Shown: positions 1-6,434 of the stretch, one piece after another
Position numbering within the stretch: position 1 is the first letter of the stretch
Layout of the letters: each line of letters begins with the position of its first letter
Assembly (NCBI GenBank): GCA_903919215.1
Contig: CAIXHI010000482.1
Coordinates: 1 to 13,060, forward strand
Length of the DNA stretch: 13,060 bases
Direction: 5' to 3'
Source: an uncultured Acidimicrobiaceae bacterium
Lineage (GTDB): Bacteria; Actinomycetota; Acidimicrobiia; Acidimicrobiales; Ilumatobacteraceae
Notes under the pieces: generated by a model
Databases searched by the model: none
Told to the model about the DNA's origin: nothing
The model's input: only the letters and a program-made list of their open reading frames with translations
Position numbers and translations under genes: made by a program

Positions 1-68
1 CGCACCGGGGGTGTGGCACTCGCACCGGGGGTGTGGCACTCGCACCGGGGGTGTGGCACTCGCACCGG
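1..68. repeat. 20-bp tandem repeat, 3.4 copies, cut by window edge
   Basis: Three identical copies of CGCACCGGGGGTGTGGCACT (1-20, 21-40, 41-60) are followed by a partial fourth copy, CGCACCGG (61-68). The next base begins the TCA that is the glnK1 stop codon on the minus strand, so the array lies immediately 3' of glnK1. Each unit contains small inverted pairs (CACC-GGG-GGTG and GTG-TGG-CAC), so transcribed copies could fold into short hairpins. The array probably extends to the left of the window. There is no sequence difference between the full copies, which suggests recent expansion or an assembly artefact at a contig end. No function is assigned. Confidence 0.9.
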
Positions 69-407
69 TCAGATGGCGTCGTGGCCCTCTTCGCCGGTGC
101 GGATGCGGATCATCCGCTCAACCTCGCTCACCCAGATCTTGCCGTCGCCGATCTTGCCGGTGGCGGCCGACGTGACGATCGTGTCAACGACCTGGTCGAC
201 CTGTTCGGAATCGACGACGATCTCCAGGCGCACCTTGGGCACGAAGTCGATGTTGTACTCGGCGCCTCGGTAGGTCTCGGAGTGGCCGCCCTGGCGACCG
301 AAGCCGCGCACCTCTGCGACCGTCATTCCCTGCACACCGATGGCCTTCAGCGCGTTCTTCACATCGTCGATCTTGAACGGCTTGATGATGGCGGTGATCA
401 GCTTCAT
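69..407 (-). CDS. glnK: PII nitrogen regulatory protein, amt1-linked (GlnB/GlnK family)
   Basis: A 112-residue PII signal protein that binds ATP/ADP and 2-oxoglutarate as a trimer and, in this family, docks on Amt channels and other nitrogen enzymes. The start is ATG at 407, with GGAGAA at 420-415 seven bases before it. An in-frame GTG at 413 lies too close to that ribosome binding site, and the ATG start gives the exact length of E. coli GlnB. The opening matches MKLITAIIKPFKIDDVK. The T-loop runs from about residue 37 to 55 (GRQGGHSETYRGAEY), with Tyr51 at the usual modification position and Tyr46 also present. TGKIGDGKIWV and RIRTGEEG are the nucleotide-binding segments. It follows amt1 after a 34-bp gap and is almost certainly co-transcribed with it. 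The T-loop is closer to classical GlnB than that of the second PII in this window. Whether to call it glnB or glnK rests on the amt linkage. Confidence 0.95.
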   Translation of the reverse strand: MKLITAIIKPFKIDDVKNALKAIGVQGMTVAEVRGFGRQGGHSETYRGAEYNIDFVPKVRLEIVVDSEQVDQVVDTIVTSAATGKIGDGKIWVSEVERMIRIRTGEEGHDAI

Positions 408-441
408 GTTCACATTCTCCCTGATACGTCGAGTGCCGGGC

Positions 442-1680
442 TCACTGGTACGCGGTTTCTGCGTGCTGGCTCTGGTCGAGGCCGACGAGTTCGTCGTCGT
501 CAGCGACGCGCAGGCCGATCGTGCGGTCGAGGATCGTGGCGACGACGTAGGTCACCGTGAAGCTGAACCCAAACGTGACGATGACGGCGAGTCCCTGCTC
601 ACCGAGCAGGCGCAGTCCGCCGCCGAGGAACAACCCATCGGCGCCGAGTGCGTTGACGCCCTTGTCCGCGAACAGGCCGAGGAGCAGCGATCCGAGGATG
701 CCGCCGACAAGGTGGACGGCGATGACGTCGAGGCTGTCGTCGAACCGGAACTTCTTCTTCAGCGATAACGCTGCGTAGCACCCGACGCCGGCGAGGAGGC
801 CGATGTAGACGGGTGCCATCCCACCGACGAACCCGGCGCACGGGGTGATCGCGACGAGGCCAGCGACGGCACCGGATGCTGCACCGAGTGTGGTGGCATG
901 GCCAGCGACCGCCTTCTCCACCACCAGCCAGCCGAGCATCGCGGCAGCAGCGGCCAGGTGGGTGTTGACGATGGCCTGGACGGCGAGCCCGTTCGCAGCG
1001 AGCGCCGACCCGGCGTTGAACCCGATCCAGCCAAACCACAGGATGCCCGTACCGAGGATCGTGAACGGCAGGTTGTGCGGAGGCATCGTTTCTTGCCCGT
1101 AGCTGCGCCGCACACCGATGATCAACACCACGGCGAGTGCAGCGGCGCCGGCATTGATGTGGACGACAGCGCCACCGGCGAAGTCGAGCGCACCGCGTTT
1201 GAACAACCATCCGGTGGGGCTGAACACCCAGTGGGCGATGATCGGGTAGACGATGACCGACCACACACCGATGAGGATCGCGTAGGCACTGAACTTCAGA
1301 CGGTCAGCCGTGGCCCCCGTGATCAGCGCTGGGGTGATGACGGCGAACATCATCTGGTACGCCATGAACAGCAGTGGCGGGATGACCAGTGCGAACGCCC
1401 CGGTGTAGCCGGGCAGCGAATCCGCCTTGGCAATACCTCTCATCCACGCAAAGTCGAAGTTGCCGATGAACCGGTTATTGCCGCCGAACGCGAGTGAGAA
1501 GCCGACCGCAGCCCACAGCACGCTGACCAGTCCCATTGAGAACACGTTCTGCATGAGCATGCCGAGGACGTTCTTGCGGCGCACCATGCCGCCGTAGAAG
1601 AACGCGAGTCCCGGTGTCATGAACAGCACGAGCGCTGTCGCAACGATCACCCACGCGGTGGCGCCGGAGTCAATGGTCAT
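442..1680 (-). CDS. amt: Ammonium transporter Amt1 (AmtB/Mep family)
   Basis: A 412-residue inner-membrane channel for ammonium, of usual bacterial Amt length, with hydrophobic segments throughout and no obvious cleaved signal peptide. Recognisable blocks are FMTPGLAFFYGGMVRRKNVL (20-39), the signature ALDFAGGAVVHINAGAAAL (164-182) and DVIAVHLVGGILG (318-330). The pore His pair is H174 and H323, D166 and S225 sit at the E. coli AmtB D160 and S219 positions, and F112 is at the F107 gate position. The residue at the W148 position is F153 (HWVFSPTGW), which I also recall from mycobacterial Amt, so it is a subfamily trait. The tail GLRVADDDELVGLDQSQHAE is the typical cytoplasmic C-terminus contacted by PII. 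ATG at 1680 has GAAGGG at 1695-1690, nine bases away. It forms an operon with glnK1 downstream and shares a divergent promoter region with amt2. Confidence 0.95.
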   Translation of the reverse strand: MTIDSGATAWVIVATALVLFMTPGLAFFYGGMVRRKNVLGMLMQNVFSMGLVSVLWAAVGFSLAFGGNNRFIGNFDFAWMRGIAKADSLPGYTGAFALVIPPLLFMAYQMMFAVITPALITGATADRLKFSAYAILIGVWSVIVYPIIAHWVFSPTGWLFKRGALDFAGGAVVHINAGAAALAVVLIIGVRRSYGQETMPPHNLPFTILGTGILWFGWIGFNAGSALAANGLAVQAIVNTHLAAAAAMLGWLVVEKAVAGHATTLGAASGAVAGLVAITPCAGFVGGMAPVYIGLLAGVGCYAALSLKKKFRFDDSLDVIAVHLVGGILGSLLLGLFADKGVNALGADGLFLGGGLRLLGEQGLAVIVTFGFSFTVTYVVATILDRTIGLRVADDDELVGLDQSQHAETAYQ

Positions 1681-1719
1681 CTGAAGGATCCCTTCGGGTG
1701 AGGGCTGGGGAGCGTGGGC

Positions 1720-1763
1720 AACCTACGAGTGATGCGTTACCCCAATGTTTCCGATGTGTGAAC
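1720..1763 (-). promoter_or_regulatory. Candidate amt1 promoter with GlnR-like box
   Basis: Read on the minus strand, 1763-1736 is G-TTCAC-N6-GAAAC-N6-GTAAC. GAAAC and GTAAC match exactly the GaAAc and gTnAc half sites described for actinobacterial GlnR, with the 11-bp repeat step, and TTCAC fits gTnAC in all but the first base. Ten bases further on is TAGGTT (1725-1720), a plausible -10 hexamer. This would place transcription start near 1713, about 33 nt before the amt1 start codon. The box would cover the -35 region, as expected for an activator-dependent promoter. The opening GTTCAC also resembles the Streptomyces PhoP repeat. This is a prediction from spacing and sequence only. Confidence 0.6.
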
Positions 1764-1885
1764 CCTCAGTGCGATGCGCTGGTCGGGGCACCTGCAGCCG
1801 ACAGCACTGCATTTCAGGTATGTGCGAGTGGCCGTCGGGAGCGCGGTCGACGAGGGCGACACAGCGCTCACACTCGCAATCGTCC

Positions 1886-1929
1886 GTTCACAGAGGGGGA
1901 ACGGCTCGGAAATCGACCCCTCCTAGCTT
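1886..1929 (+). promoter_or_regulatory. Candidate amt2 promoter with matching GlnR-like box
   Basis: 1886-1913 reads G-TTCAC-N6-GGAAC-N6-GAAAT, aligned without gaps to the amt1 box with 17 of 28 bases identical, including the opening GTTCACA. Exactly ten bases after it lies TAGCTT (1924-1929), matching the TAGGTT of amt1 in sequence and spacing. The predicted transcription start near 1936 leaves about 36 nt before the GTG of amt2. The half sites are weaker matches to GlnR (4 of 5 bases each) than those of amt1, so amt2 might respond less strongly if GlnR is the regulator. The regulator's identity is inferred. Confidence 0.55.
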
Positions 1930-1971
1930 GCTTGCAGGCCCCGACCCCGGGGGCTCGAATGGAGGACATGC

Positions 1972-3471
1972 GTGAACACCCTGACACTGAGCGATGGGAC
2001 CCCGAGAGGTGGGACCCTGAAGGCGAGGTTGGCTGACAAAGACCGTCAGCGCTTCTTCGTCGCCTTCCTCACCGGAAAAGTGATCGGCGTGATGCTGGCG
2101 ATGTACGCCATGATCTCGCTCGGTCCGTGGATCGTCGGCACGTTGGCGCACGCAGCGTCGCTGCCCCAGGCCGACGAGATGCAGGACCAGCTGACGAACA
2201 CCGTCAACGGCTTGAACACAGCGTGGACGCTCATCGCTGCGTTCCTGGTGTTCTTCATGCAGGCTGGCTTCATGATGCTCGAGGCGGGCTTCGCTCGTAC
2301 TCGTGAGGTCGTGAACATCCTGCAGGAGTGCATCGTCGACACGTGCCTGTGTGCCCTGCTGTTCTGGGCATTCGGGTTCGCGTTCATGTTCGGCGTGGGC
2401 AACAAGTGGATCGGTCACGAGTACTTCTTCTTGAACGGTGCTCCCGCTGCCTACGGCACCACGGGCGTCGCATTCATGGCCTTCTTCCTGTTCCAGTTCG
2501 CCTTCGCCGACACGTGCTCGACCATCACCTCCGGTGCCATGGTCGGTCGTACCGGTTTCGTAGGTGACCTGCTGTACAGCTTCGTGGTGAGCGGGTTCAT
2601 CTACCCGATCATCGGTCACTGGATCTGGGGCCCGGGCGGCTGGCTCGCCACGCTGAACGACGGCGCCCGTGTCTTCCGTGACTTCGCGGGTTCCACCGTC
2701 GTGCACACCGTCGGCGGCATGGTCGCCCTCGCCGGTGCCATCGTCCTCGGACCGCGCCTCGGCCGCAAGTTCAAGCGTGACGGTGGCGGTCTGCCTCCGG
2801 GCCACGACCTCACGATCGCTGCCATCGGTGGCGTGATCCTGTGGTTCGGCTGGTACGGCTTCAACCCCGGCAGCACGCTGTCGGCGATGGATGCCACGGG
2901 TATCGGCCGCGTCGCCACGAACACCACGTTGGCCGCCGCCGCCGGTGGTCTCGCGGCGATGGCACTCATCTACCCCCGCATCAAGAAGTGGGACATGGGT
3001 ATCACGATCAACGGCTTCCTCGGTGGACTGGTGGCTATCACGGCACCGTGCTACTGGGTGAACGCGTTTGGCGCGATCTGCATCGGTCTCATCGGCGGCA
3101 TCGTCGTGGTGTACGGCATCGACCTCATCGAGCACTTCCGCATCGATGACCCCATCGGCGCCGTCGCAGTGCACGGCATGGCCGGTATCTGGGGCACCTG
3201 GAGCGTCGGTCTGTTCGCCACCGGGCAGTACGGCGTCACCGGTCTGTTCTGGGGCAAGGAAGAAGGCCTCAAGCAGCTCTGGATTCAGGTGTGGGGCAAC
3301 GGCGTGGTGGCCGTCACCGCCTTCGGAGCAGGGTTCATCCTGTTCAAGGCGGTCGGCCTGACCAAGACGCTCCGTGTGTCCGAAGAAGGCGAACGCGAAG
3401 GTATCGACATTCACGAGCACGGCTCGCCGGCCTACCACCCGGAAGCCGCTTACATGGGAAAGGGCCTCTGA
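1972..3471 (+). CDS. amt: Ammonium transporter Amt2, long form with extra N-terminal segment
   Basis: A 499-residue Amt-family ammonium channel of a different subfamily from Amt1. A polar N-terminus is followed by a hydrophobic stretch at about 32-62 ending in LAHAA, which could be a signal peptide or an extra membrane segment. The channel proper begins near residue 82 (NTAWTLIAAFLVFFMQAGFM). The pore His pair is H245 (FAGSTVVHTVGG) and H401 (AVAVHGMAGIWG). F178, W219, D237 and S301 occupy the E. coli F107, W148, D160 and S219 positions, so all recruitment-site residues are kept. The C-terminus LRVSEEGEREGIDIHEHG is the PII-responsive tail. The start is GTG at 1972, with GGAGGA at 1961-1966. 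An ATG at 1968 is out of frame and sits almost on that site. The glnK2 start lies one base after this gene's stop codon, which indicates tight coupling. Confidence 0.94.
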   Translation: MNTLTLSDGTPRGGTLKARLADKDRQRFFVAFLTGKVIGVMLAMYAMISLGPWIVGTLAHAASLPQADEMQDQLTNTVNGLNTAWTLIAAFLVFFMQAGFMMLEAGFARTREVVNILQECIVDTCLCALLFWAFGFAFMFGVGNKWIGHEYFFLNGAPAAYGTTGVAFMAFFLFQFAFADTCSTITSGAMVGRTGFVGDLLYSFVVSGFIYPIIGHWIWGPGGWLATLNDGARVFRDFAGSTVVHTVGGMVALAGAIVLGPRLGRKFKRDGGGLPPGHDLTIAAIGGVILWFGWYGFNPGSTLSAMDATGIGRVATNTTLAAAAGGLAAMALIYPRIKKWDMGITINGFLGGLVAITAPCYWVNAFGAICIGLIGGIVVVYGIDLIEHFRIDDPIGAVAVHGMAGIWGTWSVGLFATGQYGVTGLFWGKEEGLKQLWIQVWGNGVVAVTAFGAGFILFKAVGLTKTLRVSEEGEREGIDIHEHGSPAYHPEAAYMGKGL

Positions 3472-3472
3472 C

Positions 3473-3814
3473 ATGCTCGAACTGATCACCGCCATCATCA
3501 AGCCGCACAAGGTTGATGACGTGAAAGATGCCCTCCTCGCCAACGGCGTGGAAGGTGTCACCCTCACCGAGGTTCGTGGCTTCGGTCGCCAGCGTGGCAA
3601 GACAGAGAACTTCCGTGGGTCCGAATACCACATCGACTTCATCCCCAAGGTGAAGCTGGAAGTAATCGTTCCTGCTGAGAACGCTGAGCGGATTGTGGCC
3701 GTCATCGCTGAAGCAGCCAAGACGGACAAGATCGGCGACGGGAAGATCTGGACCATCAGCATCGACAAACTGCTCCGTGTCCGCACGGGCGAGCAAGGCC
3801 TCGACGCGGTCTGA
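3473..3814 (+). CDS. glnK: PII nitrogen regulatory protein, amt2-linked (GlnK)
   Basis: A 113-residue PII protein. The ATG at 3473 follows the amt2 TGA by one base, with AAAGGG (3459-3464) eight bases upstream, inside amt2. An upstream in-frame extension to 3374 lies wholly within amt2 and lacks PII homology, so it is discarded. The protein opens MLELITAIIKPHKVDDVKDA. The T-loop is GRQRGKTENFRGSEYHIDF, with Tyr52 in the place of GlnB Tyr51 (one extra residue near the start). The position of the neighbouring Tyr46 is Phe47. TDKIGDGKIW and RVRTGEQG complete the nucleotide-binding site. Order and spacing (amt-glnK then glnD) match the Streptomyces and Corynebacterium arrangement, where GlnD adenylylates this Tyr. 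Modification of this protein by the neighbouring GlnD is therefore likely but not shown. Confidence 0.95.
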   Translation: MLELITAIIKPHKVDDVKDALLANGVEGVTLTEVRGFGRQRGKTENFRGSEYHIDFIPKVKLEVIVPAENAERIVAVIAEAAKTDKIGDGKIWTISIDKLLRVRTGEQGLDAV

Positions 3815-3850
3815 CGATCGCGACGAGCTGACTGCCAACGGCACTGCCGT

Positions 3851-3882
3851 GAAGGGTCCCCGGTTTCGGCCGGGGGCCCTTC
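3851..3882 (+). terminator. Strong hairpin between glnK2 and glnD
   Basis: A 13-bp stem (3851-3863 pairing with 3870-3882; one G-U wobble, otherwise perfect) closes a 6-base TTTCGG loop. It starts 36 bp after the glnK2 stop. No T-run follows, so it is a GC-type terminator or an attenuator rather than a classic intrinsic terminator. It would separate amt2-glnK2 transcription, or lower its read-through, from glnD, whose start lies 45 bp further on. Confidence 0.75.
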
Positions 3883-3927
3883 GGCATGTCGGCGCCACTG
3901 AGTGACACGGACTGATTGACTGGGGGA

Positions 3928-6288
3928 ATGGTGGCCACACAGATCGATGCCGCGACGATTCGTCGCGTGCGTGCCCAACTGATCGGCGATGTCGACCTCG
4001 CCGGACGTGCGCTCGCACGACGCCTGTCGCAGATCGCCGACTCGTGGCTGGAGAGCCTTGCGGTCGGTCTGCCGCCGGGCTGGGCGCTCGTCGCAACCGG
4101 CGGGTATGCCGGTGCGCTGTTGTGCCCCGGCAGCGATATCGATGTCGTGCTGCTGCACCCACCAAAGGAGAAGGACAGCACCGTTCGCGACGTGGCCGAG
4201 AAGCTGTGGTATCCGATGTGGGACGCGGGCATCAAGCTCAGCCCGTCGGCGCACACCGTGAAGAGCATGCTGCAACTCGCGGCCGACGATCTCGACACCG
4301 CGACCACGATCCTGCGCCTGCGCACATTGGCCGGTGACTCGACGTTGGCTCAGCAGTTGCAGACCGGTGGGCTCGAGCAGTGGCGACTAAAGCCGTTCGT
4401 GTGGCTGCAGCGGATGCACGAAGCCGGTCAGGTCCGCTGGGCGAAGTGTGGTGATGTGGCTTCGCGTCTGGAACCCGATCTGAAGGACGGGCGCGGCGGT
4501 CTGCGCGATTACGACACCATCCGCTGGGCACTCGCACTCGACCGCCCGGAGATCACTGAGGCGTTGGAGCTGCCGTTCGAGGATCTCGCCGGTCCAGCCG
4601 ATGTGCTGCTCGCCGTGCGTTGTGAACTGCACCGCGTCACGGGCCGGTTCGTGAATACGTTGTTGTTGCAAGATCAGGACCGCGTGGCGGAGAACATGGG
4701 TTTCGCCGACGCCGATGCGTTGATGTTGAACCTCGCCGGCGCTGCGCACTCAGTGGAGTGGGCCACCGATCGGTTCTGGCGGCGTATCGACCGGCTGCAA
4801 CGCCGGGTGAGCAAGGGCGGCGGCCAATCGCATCATCTTCCCGACGATGTTCCCGGTGTCGTCGTCATCGATGGTGAGGTGCAGCTGACTGCCGATGCGG
4901 ACGTGGACGAGCAGTCGTTCGTGTTCCGTGCCGCTGCGGCAGCGGCGCATGCTGGCTACCCGATCGGTGCCCGCAGCTTGCGAATGTTGGCCAGTCGCGG
5001 TCCGCAGGCTGGGGAGGCCTGGACCGAGCGCACCCGTCGTGCGTTCGTCAGCTTGCTCGGAGCTGGTCCAACGCTGGTGTCGGCGGTGGAAGCACTCGAG
5101 CGCTACGACCTGTTCAGCCGCTACCTTCCGGAATGGCGGCACGTGCGCAGTCTCCCGCAGCGCAATGCGTTCCACACCTACACCGTCGATCGCCACCTCC
5201 TGCAGACCGTCGCCAACTGCGCCGAGTTCCTCCGTGTGGTCGCCCGGCCCGACCTCCTGCTCGTGGGCGCGATGTTGCACGACATCGGCAAGGGCCACCC
5301 TGGCGATCACACCGAAGTCGGTATCGAACTGGTCGACACGATCGCGCCGCGGATGGGTTTCGATGGCGACGACGTGCGCGTCATCCGTTCGTTGGTCGAG
5401 CATCACCTGTTGCTCGCCGAGACGGCGACGCGTCGCGACCTGTCCGACCCGCGCACTGCTGCGATTGTTGCCGAGGCGGTGCTCGATACGTCCACGCTCG
5501 AACTGCTGGTCGCGCTCACCGAGGCCGATAGCCGTGCAACCGGTCCGTCGGCCTGGTCGAACTGGAAGGCCGACCTGATCATCGAACTCGCCAACGCAGT
5601 GGCCGAAGATCTACGTGGCGAACTGCGGCTCAGTGAACCGCGTGTCGCGACCGATCGGTTCCATTCCTTGATGTCCCAGGTGAACGCTGACAACGCGCTG
5701 CACATCGAGCACGAACCGTCCGGTGACTTCGACGTACTGCGCATCGTCAGCCGCGACCGCCGCGGTCTGTTCGCGCTGATCGCAGGAACGTTGGCGCTGC
5801 ACAGTCTCGATGTGGTGGGCGCCAACGCGCTCACCGACCCCGCCGGGCTGGCCGTCGACGAGTTCCGCATCCTGCGGTCCAGTGGACGCGACACGAACTG
5901 GGCGAAGGTTGAGCATGATCTGCGGAGCGCGCTCGCCGGCGATCTCGACATCGATGCTCGCCTCGAACAGCGGATCAAGGCCTATGGGCGCACCCACAAG
6001 CGGGCGATGGCAGCAGCCGAAGCCCGCCTCGAAGTGCTTGTCTCCAACGATGCCTCCGACTCGACGACCGTGATCGAGGCGCGAGCGCCCGACGGTCTGG
6101 CCGTGCTGTATCGCCTGTCGCACGCGCTGTCGTTGGCCGGCGTCGACATCCGCTCGGCGAAGGTCGCCACGCTGGGCCACGAGGTGGTCGATGTGTTCTA
6201 CGTCAGCTCACCCGCCGATGGCGGCAAGATCCCGACCGCTGGGCATGACGCCATACGTGAACAACTCCGGGTCGCGCTGGTCGACTGA
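3928..6288 (+). CDS. glnD: PII nucleotidyltransferase / nucleotidyl-removing enzyme GlnD
   Basis: A 786-residue sensor of glutamine that adds and removes a nucleotide on PII. It is uridylyltransferase in enterobacteria, and the actinobacterial GlnD enzymes studied adenylylate. Domain order is complete. The nucleotidyltransferase has GGY at 58-60 and PGSDIDVV at 67-74, with D70 and D72 as metal ligands, and the conserved RGGLRDYDTIRWA at 189-201. The HD phosphohydrolase has HTYTVDRH (416-423), HDIGKG (451-456), H461 and EHH (491-493). Two ACT domains lie at about 602-680 and 713-786. It is slightly shorter than E. coli GlnD (about 890 residues). Start choice is uncertain: ATG 3928 directly abuts GGGGGA (3922-3927), GTG 3931 follows immediately, and TTG 3916 has no ribosome binding site. 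It lies downstream of amt2-glnK2 beyond a hairpin and is convergent with the winged-helix gene. Confidence 0.93.
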   Translation: MVATQIDAATIRRVRAQLIGDVDLAGRALARRLSQIADSWLESLAVGLPPGWALVATGGYAGALLCPGSDIDVVLLHPPKEKDSTVRDVAEKLWYPMWDAGIKLSPSAHTVKSMLQLAADDLDTATTILRLRTLAGDSTLAQQLQTGGLEQWRLKPFVWLQRMHEAGQVRWAKCGDVASRLEPDLKDGRGGLRDYDTIRWALALDRPEITEALELPFEDLAGPADVLLAVRCELHRVTGRFVNTLLLQDQDRVAENMGFADADALMLNLAGAAHSVEWATDRFWRRIDRLQRRVSKGGGQSHHLPDDVPGVVVIDGEVQLTADADVDEQSFVFRAAAAAAHAGYPIGARSLRMLASRGPQAGEAWTERTRRAFVSLLGAGPTLVSAVEALERYDLFSRYLPEWRHVRSLPQRNAFHTYTVDRHLLQTVANCAEFLRVVARPDLLLVGAMLHDIGKGHPGDHTEVGIELVDTIAPRMGFDGDDVRVIRSLVEHHLLLAETATRRDLSDPRTAAIVAEAVLDTSTLELLVALTEADSRATGPSAWSNWKADLIIELANAVAEDLRGELRLSEPRVATDRFHSLMSQVNADNALHIEHEPSGDFDVLRIVSRDRRGLFALIAGTLALHSLDVVGANALTDPAGLAVDEFRILRSSGRDTNWAKVEHDLRSALAGDLDIDARLEQRIKAYGRTHKRAMAAAEARLEVLVSNDASDSTTVIEARAPDGLAVLYRLSHALSLAGVDIRSAKVATLGHEVVDVFYVSSPADGGKIPTAGHDAIREQLRVALVD

Positions 6289-6297
6289 CCCTCGCAT

Positions 6298-6424
6298 GGG
6301 CAGGGTTGCCCCTGGGCCGCCGGAGGACCGATGACCCAGGGACGTTGCCCCTACCGGATTCCGGTGTGGCCGGAACCCGTGCGCATGGACGGGGGAGACC
6401 CGACATGCGAAGGGTCCTCCGTCC
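6298..6424. other. Four consecutive hairpins in the glnD / winged-helix convergent gap
   Basis: The 146-bp gap between the glnD stop and the stop of the opposing gene can fold into four neighbouring stem-loops. 6298-6311 is GGGCA-GGGT-TGCCC. 6310-6341 is a 7-bp stem (CCCTGGG with CCCAGGG) around an 18-base loop that itself holds CGG-AGGA-CCG. 6359-6375 is TTCCGG-TGTGG-CCGGAA. 6387-6424 is a 12-bp stem (GGAC, GGA, GACCC with GGGTC, TCC, GTCC) with two bulges. None has a T-run. Bidirectional termination is the simplest reading, although four structures are more than termination needs. I do not recognise a known riboswitch here. Confidence 0.55.
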
Positions 6425-6434
6425 AGCCTGGTTG

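Noticed and set aside
898..900. ATG-initiated plus-strand frame of 199 codons within amt1
   Set aside because: It is antisense to membrane helices of Amt1 with no family resemblance.
1219..1230. F153 of Amt1 at the position of E. coli AmtB Trp148 as a possibly altered ammonium site
   Set aside because: As far as I recall, actinobacterial Amt proteins commonly have HWVF here, so it is not unusual for the subfamily.
3916..3927. TTG at 3916 as the glnD start
   Set aside because: There is no ribosome binding site upstream, and the GGGGGA before ATG 3928 would lie inside the coding sequence. The four extra residues add no conserved sequence.
1888..4275. 795-codon open frame on the minus strand across amt2, glnK2 and the start of glnD
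   Set aside because: It is antisense to three well-identified genes, has low-complexity His/Arg/Asp-rich translation and no recognisable domain. Long antisense frames are expected in GC-rich coding DNA.
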